Shown here: in pieces, positions 1-11,396 of the stretch | How the letters are laid out: every line of letters begins with the position of its first letter | Position numbering within the stretch: position 1 is the stretch's first letter | From: Betaproteobacteria bacterium RIFCSPLOWO2_12_FULL_68_19 | Lineage (GTDB): Bacteria; Pseudomonadota; Gammaproteobacteria; Burkholderiales; SG8-39 | Assembly: GCA_001772055.1 (NCBI GenBank) | Contig: MERP01000043.1 | Location: forward strand, 1 to 37,062 | Direction of reading: 5' to 3' | Length of the DNA: 37,062 bases | Notes under the pieces: model-generated | The model's database searches: none | The model's input: the letters and a program-made list of their open reading frames with translations, nothing else | What the model was told of the DNA's origin: nothing | Translations under genes and position numbers: made by a program

Positions 1-144
1 TACACCGACATGTACCCGGGGATGGCCAAGCAGGCGCGCGACGAGGGCTTCGGCGAGATCGCCGACTGGTTCGAGACCCTCGCCAAGGCCGAGCGCAGCC
101 ACGCCAACCGCTTCCAGAAAGCCCTGGACGGCCTGAGTGATTAG
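1..144 (+). CDS. Rubrerythrin family protein, C-terminal part (gene truncated by window start)
   Basis: Frame 1 translation [47 protein letters not shown], typical of the rubrerythrin C-terminal helix ([20 protein letters not shown]). Confidence 0.85.
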   Translation, partial: YTDMYPGMAKQARDEGFGEIADWFETLAKAERSHANRFQKALDGLSD

Positions 145-711
145 AAGAGAGAGTCTTCTTTCGCTGGAAGCCTACGCGCGGGAGCGCAACGCGTTCCGCG
201 CCAGCGTGATGGCGCACAAGAAGAAACGCACCGTCCGCCTGGGCGAGCACGTGACGCTGCAATTCGAGGACGAGCTCACCATCCGCTACCAGGTCCAGGA
301 GATGCTGCGCATCGAGCGCATCTTCGAGGAGCAGGGGATCCAGGGGGAGCTCGACGCCTACAACCCGCTCGTTCCCGACGGCGCCAACTGGAAGGCGACC
401 ATGCTGATCGAGTATCCCGACGCCGAGGAGCGCCGCCGCATGCTGGCGCGGCTCAAGGGCATCGAGCGGCGCACCTGGGTGCGGGTCGCGGGCTGCGAGC
501 GGGTCGATGCGATCGCCGACGAGGACCTCGAGCGCGAGACCGAGGAGAAGACCTCGGCGGTCCACTTTGTTCGTTTTGAATTGTCGGAAGAAATGCGCAA
601 ACGGTTGCGCGGCGGAGCGCCGCTTTCGATGGGCATCGACCATCCGCGCTACCGCGCCGAGGTCGAGGTGCCGGCCGGGGTGCGCGAGGCGCTCGTCGCC
701 GACCTCGCCGC

Positions 712-715
<4 letters not shown>
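137..715 (+). CDS. DUF3501 family protein
   Basis: 192 aa ORF with GTG start overlapping the rubrerythrin stop; sequence pattern ([30 protein letters not shown]...) and position after rubrerythrin fit DUF3501. Confidence 0.8.
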
Positions 716-2847
<2,132 letters not shown>

Positions 2848-2868
2848 CTTGCAGTGTCCTGGCCCGGC

Positions 2869-3126
2869 TTACGCCGGGATCACGCTTACGGTGTTCTTGC
2901 TGTCCTCGCCCTTGACTGCATAGCGCACCTGCCCGGTGACCCGCGCGAACAGCGTGTGGTCGCGCCCCATGCCGACGTTGGCGCCGGGGTGCACGCGCGT
3001 GCCGCGCTGGCGCACCAGGATCTGCCCGGCGTTGACGCGCTCGCCGCCGAACGCCTTCACGCCGAGGCGCTTCGCCTGCGAGTCGCGGCCGTTGCGCGAG
3101 CTGCCGCCCGCTTTCTTGTGTGCCAT
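2869..3126 (-). CDS. rpmA: 50S ribosomal protein L27
   Basis: [61 protein letters not shown]. Confidence 0.98.
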   Translation of the reverse strand: MAHKKAGGSSRNGRDSQAKRLGVKAFGGERVNAGQILVRQRGTRVHPGANVGMGRDHTLFARVTGQVRYAVKGEDSKNTVSVIPA

Positions 3127-3129
3127 CTT

Positions 3130-3441
3130 CTACCCCTGGATGTCGTCGATGCGGACCTCGGTGTACGACTGCCGGTGGCCCTGCGATTTCTGGTAGTGCT
3201 TGCGCCGGCGCAGCTTGAAGATGCGCACCTTGTCGGCGCGCCCCTGCGAGATCACGGTGCCCTTCACCTGCGCGCCGGCCACGAGCGGCGCGCCGACCTT
3301 GACGGCGTCGCCGGCGCCGACCAGCAGCACCTCGTCGAAGCAAACCGAGGCGCCGACCTGCGCGCCCAGCGCCTCGACGCGCAGCTGCGTCCCGGGTTCG
3401 ACCCGGTATTGCTTGCCGCCCGACTTGATGACCGCGTACAT
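3130..3441 (-). CDS. rplU: 50S ribosomal protein L21
   Basis: [25 protein letters not shown]...[31 protein letters not shown] at 3441 chosen over the upstream in-frame start. Confidence 0.96.
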   Translation of the reverse strand: MYAVIKSGGKQYRVEPGTQLRVEALGAQVGASVCFDEVLLVGAGDAVKVGAPLVAGAQVKGTVISQGRADKVRIFKLRRRKHYQKSQGHRQSYTEVRIDDIQG

Positions 3442-3459
3442 GAGAGCCTGCACCCCGCC

Positions 3460-3488
3460 TTGCGTCCGCAAAGACTTGGAATTATAAG
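3460..3488 (+). promoter_or_regulatory. Candidate sigma70 promoter for ispB
   Basis: TTGCGT (3460-3465), N17, TATAAG (3483-3488); GTG start 6 nt downstream. Confidence 0.5.
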
Positions 3489-3510
3489 CGATCGGTGACT
3501 TTTGTGTCCA
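3481..3510 (-). promoter_or_regulatory. Candidate sigma70 promoter for rplU-rpmA (overlaps the ispB promoter)
   Basis: Minus strand TGGACA (3510-3505), N18, TATAAT (3486-3481); shares its -10 bases with the + strand promoter. Confidence 0.55.
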
Positions 3511-4463
3511 TGCTCGCGCCGGTCGCCGAGGACTTGCGGCGCGTCGACGCGCTGCTGCGCGAGCGGCTGGATTCCGACGTGGCGCTGGTGCGCGAGGTGG
3601 CGCAGTACATCGTCGCGGCCGGCGGCAAGCGCCTCAGGCCGGCCCTGCTGCTGCTCGCGTGCGGGGCCTGCGGCTACCGCGGCGAGGCGCGCCTGCCCCT
3701 CGCCGCGGTGATCGAGCTCATCCACACCGCGACGCTGCTGCACGACGACGTGGTCGACGAGTCGCAGCTGCGCCGCGGCCGGCGCACCGCGAACGCGGCG
3801 TTCGGCAACGCGGCCGCGGTGCTGGTCGGCGACTTCCTCTACTCGCGCGCCTTCCAGATGATGGTCGAGCTCGACCACATGCGCGTGATGCGGGTGCTCG
3901 CCGACGCCACCAACGCGATCGCGGCCGGGGAAGTGATGCAGCTCATGGCGAGCCGCGATCCCGACGTCGACGAGGCGCGCTACCTCGAGGTGATCCGGCG
4001 CAAGACGGCGAAGCTGTTCGAGGCCGCGGCGCGTCTGGGCGGCGTGCTCGCGGGCGGGTCGCAGGCGCTCGAGGAGGGTCTCGCCGCCTACGGCATGCAT
4101 CTGGGCACGGCGTTCCAGCTCGTCGACGACGTGCTCGACTACTCGGGCGACGCCGCGGCGATCGGCAAGAGCCTGGGGGACGACCTGGCCGAAGGCAAGC
4201 CGACGCTGCCGCTCATCCGCGCGCTGCGCACCGGCACGCGCGAGCAGGCGGCGCTGGTGCGGCGCGCGATCCTGGAGGGCGGGCGCGAGGAGTTTGCCGG
4301 CGTGCTGGAAGCGATCCGCGCCTGCGGCGCGCTCGACTACGCGCGCGAGGCGGCGGGCCGCGAAGCGCAGGCCGCGGCGCGCGCCCTCGCGCCGCTGCCT
4401 GCCTCTGAGTTCAGGCAATCTTTGCTAGAATTGGCGTCCTTCTCGGTGACCCGCAGCAGCTAG
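3495..4463 (+). CDS. ispB: Octaprenyl/polyprenyl diphosphate synthase
   Basis: [20 protein letters not shown] and [13 protein letters not shown] aspartate-rich motifs; GTG start. Confidence 0.93.
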   Translation: MTFVSMLAPVAEDLRRVDALLRERLDSDVALVREVAQYIVAAGGKRLRPALLLLACGACGYRGEARLPLAAVIELIHTATLLHDDVVDESQLRRGRRTANAAFGNAAAVLVGDFLYSRAFQMMVELDHMRVMRVLADATNAIAAGEVMQLMASRDPDVDEARYLEVIRRKTAKLFEAAARLGGVLAGGSQALEEGLAAYGMHLGTAFQLVDDVLDYSGDAAAIGKSLGDDLAEGKPTLPLIRALRTGTREQAALVRRAILEGGREEFAGVLEAIRACGALDYAREAAGREAQAAARALAPLPASEFRQSLLELASFSVTRSS

Positions 4464-4478
4464 CTCGTCTGCCGGATC

Positions 4479-4555
4479 GGGGTGTAGCTCAGCCTGGTAG
4501 AGTACTGCGTTCGGGACGCAGGTGTCGCTGGTTCAAATCCAGTCACCCCGACCAA
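4479..4555 (+). tRNA. tRNA-Pro (anticodon CGG)
   Basis: CGGGGTG...CACCCCG acceptor stem, CTGCG-TTCGGGA-CGCAG anticodon arm, GGTTCAAATCC T-loop, encoded CCA. Confidence 0.95.
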
Positions 4556-4589
4556 TCCGTCGTTCTCCCGTTAGTTGGATAATCGCGCG

Positions 4590-4814
4590 ATGGGCCGGCT
4601 CCTCGTCCTCGTGCTGCTCGCCGTCGTCGCCGTCTGGCTGATCCGCCGGGCCCTGCGTGCGCCCACAAACAGTACTGAAGTTCCGAAGAAGACCGAGGAC
4701 CTTGTGCGCTGCGCCCATTGCGGCGTGCACCTGCCGCGCGCCGAGGCGCACGCCGCCGCCGGGGCGCTGTACTGCAGCGACCAGCACGCGCAGCTCGGGC
4801 CCGGAAAGCGCTGA
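4590..4814 (+). CDS. PP0621-like small membrane-anchored protein
   Basis: MGRLLVLVLLAVVAVWLIRRAL hydrophobic N-terminus and C-terminal CAHCGVHLPRAEA...YCSDQH metal-binding-like motif; located upstream of pilS. Confidence 0.7.
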   Translation: MGRLLVLVLLAVVAVWLIRRALRAPTNSTEVPKKTEDLVRCAHCGVHLPRAEAHAAAGALYCSDQHAQLGPGKR

Positions 4815-6415
4815 TGGAAGCGCAAGTGCGCTACCCGGAGCTGTTCCTCGCGCCTCGCAGCGCCACCGAGGAGTCGTTCTGGATCTCGCTCGGCTACTTC
4901 AACCTGTACCGCATCGCGGTGGCGACGCTGTTCTCCACCCTGACGCTGATCTACGACGACGAGCTCAAGTTCGGCGCCCACTGGCTCGACCTGTTCCGCT
5001 ACGTCGCGGTCGGGTACCTGTTCCTCGCGCTGCTCTTCCACGGCGTGCTGCGCAGCCGCGAGCAGTTCAACCTGCAGCTCTCGCTGCATGTGTGCCTCGA
5101 CGTGGTCGCCATCACGCTGCTCATGTACGCGAGCGGCGGCTTCCGCAGCGGCCTGGGCGTGATGCTGCTCATCTCGCTTATCGCCGCCGCGATCGTCGCG
5201 CCGCGGCGCCTGTCCTTCCTGTATGCCGCGCTCGCCTCGATCGCGCTGCTGCTCGAGCAGGGCTACTGGGTGCTCGGGCACGACGCGTCGACCACCGACT
5301 TCCTGCAGCCCAGCCTGCTCGCGATGGGCTGCTTCGCCGGCGCCGGCATCACCGGCTGGCTCGCGCAGCGGGTCGCGACCAACGAGCGCCTGGCGCGCCA
5401 GCGCGGGCGCGAGCTCCAGACGCAGACGCGCGTCAACCAGCTCGTGATCCAGGACATGCACGACGGGGTGGTGGTGCTCGACCACGACGGGCGCGTGGTG
5501 CAGCACAATCCCCAGGCGCAGCGGCTGCTGCGCGCGGAGCGGCTGCTCGGCGCCGAGATCGCGGCCCTGGTGCCGCGCTTCGCCGAGAGCTGGGGCGGAT
5601 GGCGCTCCGGGCAGGTCGCGGCCGGCGCGCCGGCGAATTTCAGCGTGCGCGGCCGCGACATCGGCCTGCGCCTGCTCGACAGCGGCCGCGAGGAGGGGTT
5701 CAGCGTGCTGTTCATCGAGGACACGACCCGCGCGCGCGAGCAGGCGCAGCAGCTCAAGCTCGCCGCGCTCGGCCGGCTCACCGCCAACATCGCCCACGAG
5801 ATCCGCAACCCGCTCGCCGCGATCAGCCACGCCGCGGAGCTCCTGCAGGAGGACAAGCATGCCGAGGAGCGCGGCCGCCTGACCGACATCATCCAGGACA
5901 ACACGCGCCGCCTCGAGCGGCTGGTGTCCGACGTGCTGCAGCTGAGCCGCCGCGACCGCATGTCGGCCGAGCCGATCCGCGTCGTGCCCTGGCTGCGCGA
6001 GTTCCTGGGCGAATTCGTCGCCAACGAGTCGGTGCCGCGCGGCCGCTTCGCGCTCGACGCGGCGCGCGACCTCTGGGTGCACTTCGACCGCGAGCATCTG
6101 CGCCAGGTGATGTGGAACCTGCTGCGGAACGCGGTGCGCTACGCGCACACCGAGCCGGCGAGCGTGCGCATCATCGCGCTGCGCGGCTTCGCCGACGGCG
6201 TAGAATTGAGCGTCGTCGACAACGGTCCCGGGGTGCCGGCGTCGAGCCAGGGGCAGCTGTTCGAGCCCTTTTTCACCACCGAGGCCAAGGGCACCGGCCT
6301 GGGTCTTTACCTGGCGCGCGAGCTGTGCGCCGCCAACCGCGCGACGCTCGAGTACGTGAACGACATGCAGGGGGCCCATTTCAGGATTCTTTGCCGCGAG
6401 GCGCGGCCCTCATGA
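4814..6415 (+). CDS. pilS: Sensor histidine kinase PilS
   Basis: Several predicted TM segments, PAS-like region, H-box AALGRLTANIAHEIRNPLAAISHAAELL, N-box and G-box (VVDNGPGVP...GTGLGLYLARELCAANRATL); followed by pilR. Confidence 0.88.
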   Translation: MEAQVRYPELFLAPRSATEESFWISLGYFNLYRIAVATLFSTLTLIYDDELKFGAHWLDLFRYVAVGYLFLALLFHGVLRSREQFNLQLSLHVCLDVVAITLLMYASGGFRSGLGVMLLISLIAAAIVAPRRLSFLYAALASIALLLEQGYWVLGHDASTTDFLQPSLLAMGCFAGAGITGWLAQRVATNERLARQRGRELQTQTRVNQLVIQDMHDGVVVLDHDGRVVQHNPQAQRLLRAERLLGAEIAALVPRFAESWGGWRSGQVAAGAPANFSVRGRDIGLRLLDSGREEGFSVLFIEDTTRAREQAQQLKLAALGRLTANIAHEIRNPLAAISHAAELLQEDKHAEERGRLTDIIQDNTRRLERLVSDVLQLSRRDRMSAEPIRVVPWLREFLGEFVANESVPRGRFALDAARDLWVHFDREHLRQVMWNLLRNAVRYAHTEPASVRIIALRGFADGVELSVVDNGPGVPASSQGQLFEPFFTTEAKGTGLGLYLARELCAANRATLEYVNDMQGAHFRILCREARPS

Positions 6416-7782
6416 AGCGCGTCGAGAGGCCCGGCGCGGGGCGCGGCGCGCAGGTGCTGGTGGTCGACGACGAGCCCGACATCCGCGAGCTGCTCGAGCT
6501 GACGCTGCTCAAGATGGGGCTGGGCGTGGCGAGCGTGGGCTCGATCGCCGAGGCGAAGGAGCGCCTGAAGAGCGAGCGCTACGACCTGTGCCTGACCGAC
6601 ATGCGCCTGTCGGACGGCGAGGGCATCGAGCTGGTGCGCCACATCGCCGCCCTCGCCGCGGACCTGCCGGTGGCGGTGATCACCGCCTACGGCAGCGCCG
6701 AGAACGCCGTGGCGGCGCTCAAGGCGGGCGCCTTCGACTACGTATCGAAGCCGGTCGGCCTGGAGCAGCTGCGCGCGCTGGTGCGCGCGGCGCTGTCGCT
6801 GCCCGACCGCGCCGAGGCGCCGGCGCGCGGCGAGCGGCTGCTCGGCGCGAGCGCGCCGCTCGCGCAGGTGCGCGAGCTGATCGGCAAGCTCGCGCGCACC
6901 CAGGCGCCGGTCTACATCTCGGGGGAGTCCGGCAGCGGCAAGGAGCTCGCCGCGCGCCTGATCCACGAGAACGGCGCCCGCCGCGACAAGCCCTTCGTGC
7001 CGGTGAACTGCGGCGCGATTCCCGAGACGCTGATGGAGAGCGAGTTCTTCGGCTACAAGAAGGGCGCCTTCACCGGCGCCGGCGAGGACCGCGAAGGCTT
7101 TTTCCAGGCCGCCAACGGCGGCACGCTGTTCCTCGACGAGGTCGCCGAGCTGCCCCTGGGCATGCAAGTCAAGCTGCTGCGCTCGATCCAGGAGAAGCGC
7201 GTGCGCAAGGTCGGCGCCACGCAGGAGGACCCGGTCGACGTGCGCATCATCTGCGCCACCCACCAGAAGCTCGCCACCCTGGTCGCCGCGGGGCGCTTCC
7301 GCCAGGACCTCTTCTACCGCATCAACGTGATCGAGCTGCCGATGCCGCCGCTGCGCGAGTGCCGCGAGGACGTGCCGCTGATCGCGAACGCCATCCTTGC
7401 CCGCATCGCGGCGCAGGCCGGCACGGCGCCGCCGCGGCTCACCGCCGGGGCGCTCGAGGCGCTGTCGCGCCACGACTTCCCGGGAAACATCCGCGAGCTC
7501 GAGAACATCCTCGAGCGCGCGGTGGCGCTCTCGGGCAGCGAGCAGATCGGCGTCGAGGACCTCAGGCTCGCGCCCCTGGCCGCCGAGGCCGAGGCCGGGC
7601 GCGCGGGCGGGCCCGAGCCGCTGCCCGACTACCTCGACGCCCTGGAGCGCAAGGCGATCCTCGAGGCGCTCGCGAAGACCGGCTTCAACCGCACCGCGGC
7701 CGCCAAGCTGCTCGGCATCACCTTCCGCCAATTGCGCTACCGCATGCAGCGCCTGGGCATCCGTGAGGAAAATAAGTCCTGA
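6412..7782 (+). CDS. pilR: Sigma-54-dependent response regulator PilR
   Basis: Receiver domain [18 protein letters not shown]+ with [15 protein letters not shown] and GAFTGA, C-terminal Fis-type HTH ([27 protein letters not shown]); ATGA overlap with pilS. Confidence 0.92.
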   Translation: MKRVERPGAGRGAQVLVVDDEPDIRELLELTLLKMGLGVASVGSIAEAKERLKSERYDLCLTDMRLSDGEGIELVRHIAALAADLPVAVITAYGSAENAVAALKAGAFDYVSKPVGLEQLRALVRAALSLPDRAEAPARGERLLGASAPLAQVRELIGKLARTQAPVYISGESGSGKELAARLIHENGARRDKPFVPVNCGAIPETLMESEFFGYKKGAFTGAGEDREGFFQAANGGTLFLDEVAELPLGMQVKLLRSIQEKRVRKVGATQEDPVDVRIICATHQKLATLVAAGRFRQDLFYRINVIELPMPPLRECREDVPLIANAILARIAAQAGTAPPRLTAGALEALSRHDFPGNIRELENILERAVALSGSEQIGVEDLRLAPLAAEAEAGRAGGPEPLPDYLDALERKAILEALAKTGFNRTAAAKLLGITFRQLRYRMQRLGIREENKS

Positions 7783-8305
7783 GGGGCTGCTCGAGGGCGT
7801 GCGCTACGTCGCCTCGCCCAACTGCGACGAGCGCCCCGCCGGGGTCGCGGTCAGCCTGGTGCTCGTGCACGCCATCAGCCTGCCGCCGGGGCGCTACGGC
7901 GGCGACGCGATCGAGCGGCTGTTCACCAACCGCCTCGACCCGCAGGCGCATCCGTATTTCCGGGAAATCTCTTCCTTAAGAGTATCTGCTCACTTCCTCG
8001 TGCGCCGCGACGGCCGGCTCGTCCAGTTCGTGCCGCTGGGCAAGCGCGCCTGGCACGCCGGCGTGTCGCGCTGGCGCGCGCGCGAGCGCTGCAACGACTT
8101 CTCCGTCGGCGTCGAGCTCGAGGGCGCCGAGGACGATCGCTTCACCCCCGCGCAGTACGCCACCCTCGCATCTCTTCTGAAGAAGCTGCATCTGCGCGAT
8201 ATCGCCGCGCACAGCGACGTCGCGCCCGGACGCAAGAGCGATCCCGGCGCGCGCTTCGACTGGCCGCGCCTGCTCGTCGCGCTCTCGCAACACCACCATA
8301 TCTAG
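7763..8305 (+). CDS. ampD: 1,6-anhydro-N-acetylmuramoyl-L-alanine amidase AmpD
   Basis: SPNCDERP, LVLVHAISLPPG, VSAHFLVRRDGRLVQFVPLGKRAWHAG, GVELEG, AAHSDVAPGRKSDPG; GTG start inside pilR end. Confidence 0.92.
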   Translation: MRKISPEGLLEGVRYVASPNCDERPAGVAVSLVLVHAISLPPGRYGGDAIERLFTNRLDPQAHPYFREISSLRVSAHFLVRRDGRLVQFVPLGKRAWHAGVSRWRARERCNDFSVGVELEGAEDDRFTPAQYATLASLLKKLHLRDIAAHSDVAPGRKSDPGARFDWPRLLVALSQHHHI

Positions 8306-8386
8306 TTACCTCGGGGCACGAGGTCCCTACCTGTTGTTGTGCGCCGCCGCAATGACCCCTAGATCCGGGGTCGAATCGCTGCTCAT

Positions 8387-8487
8387 ACTCAATATCTTGT
8401 GGCCCGCGCTTGCAAAAAAAAATTTGCGCGGGTACATTGCCCACAAGTCGTAGTGAATAAGCCGGAATCAGATACTAAATGTAGTAG
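8387..8487 (+). promoter_or_regulatory. Candidate NrdR-box array upstream of nrdA
   Basis: ACTCAATATCTTGTGG (8387-8402), CCACAAGTCGTAGTGA (8441-8456), ATACTAAATGTAGTAG (8472-8487); the last two are 31 bp apart start to start, the helical spacing known for NrdR box pairs. Confidence 0.5.
8396..8447. repeat. Long imperfect inverted repeat
   Basis: CTTGTGG(8396-8402) CCCGCGC(8403-8409) ... GCGCGGG(8426-8432) ... CCACAAG(8441-8447); two consecutive perfect 7-bp arms. Confidence 0.75.
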
Positions 8488-8558
8488 CAGGTCGTCATGG
8501 AACCGCGCGACGCGGCGGGACGGCCCCGGGCGAGCAGTACCGAGAACGGGAGAAAGAG

Positions 8559-11396
8559 ATGCAGATCGCTCAGGACAAGGCCACGGTTTCCCCCGCGCCG
8601 GGCCTCGCACCCGCCGAGAGCGGCCCGGCCGGGCGCAATGCGTACGCCGAGTACAAGGTGATCCGCCGCAACGGCGCGGTGGTCGGATTCGAGCCCGGCA
8701 AGATCTCGGTGGCGATGACCAAGGCGTTCCTCGCGGTGAACGGCAGCCAGGGCGCGGCCTCGGCGCGCATCCGCGAGCTGGTCGCGAGCCTCACCGAGGC
8801 GGTGGTCGGCACCCTGATGCGCCGCCAGCCCCAGGGCGGGACGCTGCACATCGAGGACATCCAGGACCAGGTCGAGCTCGCCCTGATGCGCTCGGGCGAG
8901 CACGACGTCGCGCGCGCCTACGTGCTCTACCGCGAGGAGCGCGCCAAGGCGCGGGCCCAGGAGAAGACTTCCAGGAAAGACGAAATCCACGTGGTCGAAA
9001 ACGGCGAGCGCAGGCCGCTCGACCGCGAGCGGCTGCGCCGCGTCGTGGCCGCGGCCTGCGAGGGACTCGCCGACGCCTCGCCCGACGCCATCCTGGAGAC
9101 GACGCTGCGCGACCTCTACGACGGCGTGCCGATGGACGAGGTGCGCAAGTCGGCGGTGCTCGCCGCCCGGGCGCTGATCGAGAAGGACCCGGCCTACGGC
9201 TACGTCACCGCGCGGCTGCTGCTCGACATCATCCGCCTCGAGGTGCTGGGCGAGGAGGCGAGCCACGCCGAGATGGAAGCGCGCTACGCCGCCTGCTTTC
9301 CCCGCATCATCGAGCGGGGAGTCGCCGCGGAGCTGCTCGACCCCGAATTGAAGAAGTTCAACTTGGCGGTACTGGGTAAAGCCCTGAAGGCGGATCGCGA
9401 CCTGCAGTTCGGCTACCTCGGGCTGCAGACGCTCTACGACCGCTACTTCCTGCACGTCCACGGCCGGCGCATCGAGCTGCCGCAGGCGTTCTTCATGCGC
9501 GTCGCCATGGGGCTCGCGCTCAAGGAAGGAGGGCCACGGCAGGAGAAGGAGCGCGAGGCGCGCGCGATCGAGTTCTACGACGTGCTGTCGAGCTTCGATT
9601 TCATGAGCTCGACGCCGACGCTGTTCAACGCGGGGACGCTGCGCTCGCAGCTTTCGAGCTGCTATCTCACCACCGTGTCCGACGACCTCGACGGCATCTA
9701 CGAGGCGATCAAGGAGAACGCGCTGCTCGCGAAGTACGCCGGCGGCCTGGGCAACGACTGGACCCCGGTGCGCGCGCTCGGCTCGCACATCAAGGGCACC
9801 AACGGCAAGTCGCAGGGCGTGGTGCCGTTCCTCAAGGTGGTGAACGACACCGCGGTCGCGGTCAATCAGGGGGGCAAGCGCAAGGGGGCGGTGTGCTCCT
9901 ACCTCGAGACCTGGCACCTCGACATCGAGGAGTTCCTCGAGCTGCGCAAGAACACCGGCGACGACCGACGCCGCACGCACGACATGAACACGGCCAACTG
10001 GATCCCGGACCTGTTCATGAAGCGCGTCATGGAAAACGCCGAATGGACGCTGTTCAGCCCCTCGGACGCGCGCGAGCTGCACGACAAGTGCGGCAGGAGC
10101 TTCGAGGAGGCCTACCTGCGCTGCGAGGACCGGGTGGCGCGCGGCGAGCTCAAGCTCTACAAGAAGATCCCGGCGGTGCAGCTGTGGCGCAAGATGCTCT
10201 CGATGCTGTTCGAGACCGGGCATCCCTGGATCACCTTCAAGGACCCGTGCAACCTGAGGAGCCCGCAGCAGCACGTGGGCGTGGTGCACAGCTCGAACCT
10301 GTGCACCGAGATCACCCTCAACACCTCGGCCGAAGAGATCGCGGTCTGCAACCTCGGCTCGGTGAACCTCCTCGCGCACATGACTGGGAATGGGTTGGAC
10401 TTTTCAAAAATAAAAAAAACAATTTCGACGGCGATGCGGATGCTGGACAACGTCATCGACATCAACTACTACGCGGTCGGCAAGGCGAGGAGCTCCAACC
10501 TGCGCCACCGCCCGGTGGGCCTGGGGATCATGGGCTTCCAGGACTGCCTGCACCGGCTGCGCGTCCCCTACGCGTCGCAGGAGGCGGTGGAGTTCGCCGA
10601 CCGCTCGATGGAGATGGTGGCGTATGCCGCGTACTGGGCCTCCACCGAGCTCGCCGAGGAGCGCGGGCGCTACGAGTCGTTCGCGGGCTCGCTCTGGGAC
10701 CGCGGCGTGCTGCCGCAGGACACGCTCGATCTGCTCGCCGCCGAGCGCGGCGGCTACGTCGAGCTCGACCGCTCGGCGAGCCTCGACTGGGAGGAGCTGC
10801 GCGCGCGCATCCGCAGGCACGGCATGCGCAACTCCAACTGCCTCGCCATCGCTCCCACGGCGACCATCGCCAACATCATCGGCGTCTCGGCCTCGATCGA
10901 GCCCACCTACCAGAACCTGTTCGTCAAGTCGAACCTCTCGGGCGAGTTCACGGTGGCGAACGAGACCCTGGTCGCCGACCTCAAGCGCGCCGGGCTGTGG
11001 GACGAGGTGATGATCGCCGACCTCAAGTACTTCGACGGCAACCTGGCGCGCATCGACCGGGTGCCGGCGGCGCTGCGGCTGCTCTACGCCACGGCCTTCG
11101 AGATCGAGCCGAAATGGCTGGTCGAGGCGGCGGCGCGGCGGCAGAAGTGGATCGACCAGTCGCAGTCGCTCAATATCTACATGGCCGGCGCATCGGGCCG
11201 CAGGCTCGACGAGACCTACAAGCTCGCCTGGATCCGCGGCCTGAAGACCACCTACTACCTGCGCGCCATGGGAGCCACCCACGCCGAGAAATCGACCTCC
11301 AAGGCCGGGCAGCTGAACGCCGTGCCCGCGGCCACCGAGGCGGAGGCGCCCAAAGTATGTTCAATTGATAACCCGGAGTGCGAGGCGTGCCAGTGA
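8559..11396 (+). CDS. nrdA: Ribonucleoside-diphosphate reductase subunit alpha (class I), two ATP-cone-like N-terminal domains
   Basis: [24 protein letters not shown] (first ATP-cone-like), [23 protein letters not shown] (second), [20 protein letters not shown]-terminal [12 protein letters not shown]. Confidence 0.95.
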   Translation: MQIAQDKATVSPAPGLAPAESGPAGRNAYAEYKVIRRNGAVVGFEPGKISVAMTKAFLAVNGSQGAASARIRELVASLTEAVVGTLMRRQPQGGTLHIEDIQDQVELALMRSGEHDVARAYVLYREERAKARAQEKTSRKDEIHVVENGERRPLDRERLRRVVAAACEGLADASPDAILETTLRDLYDGVPMDEVRKSAVLAARALIEKDPAYGYVTARLLLDIIRLEVLGEEASHAEMEARYAACFPRIIERGVAAELLDPELKKFNLAVLGKALKADRDLQFGYLGLQTLYDRYFLHVHGRRIELPQAFFMRVAMGLALKEGGPRQEKEREARAIEFYDVLSSFDFMSSTPTLFNAGTLRSQLSSCYLTTVSDDLDGIYEAIKENALLAKYAGGLGNDWTPVRALGSHIKGTNGKSQGVVPFLKVVNDTAVAVNQGGKRKGAVCSYLETWHLDIEEFLELRKNTGDDRRRTHDMNTANWIPDLFMKRVMENAEWTLFSPSDARELHDKCGRSFEEAYLRCEDRVARGELKLYKKIPAVQLWRKMLSMLFETGHPWITFKDPCNLRSPQQHVGVVHSSNLCTEITLNTSAEEIAVCNLGSVNLLAHMTGNGLDFSKIKKTISTAMRMLDNVIDINYYAVGKARSSNLRHRPVGLGIMGFQDCLHRLRVPYASQEAVEFADRSMEMVAYAAYWASTELAEERGRYESFAGSLWDRGVLPQDTLDLLAAERGGYVELDRSASLDWEELRARIRRHGMRNSNCLAIAPTATIANIIGVSASIEPTYQNLFVKSNLSGEFTVANETLVADLKRAGLWDEVMIADLKYFDGNLARIDRVPAALRLLYATAFEIEPKWLVEAAARRQKWIDQSQSLNIYMAGASGRRLDETYKLAWIRGLKTTYYLRAMGATHAEKSTSKAGQLNAVPAATEAEAPKVCSIDNPECEACQ

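Noticed and set aside
4571-6379. 602-aa minus-strand ORF antisense to pilS
   Set aside because: GC-driven spurious ORF; no recognisable domain, while pilS on + has all kinase motifs.
4657-7782. 1041-aa ORF as a PilS-PilR fusion
   Set aside because: Alternate frame of pilS joined by chance to the pilR frame; pilR starts at the ATGA overlap at 6412.
8475-10379. 634-aa minus-strand ORF antisense to nrdA
   Set aside because: Spurious antisense frame; composition consistent with complementary GC-rich codons.
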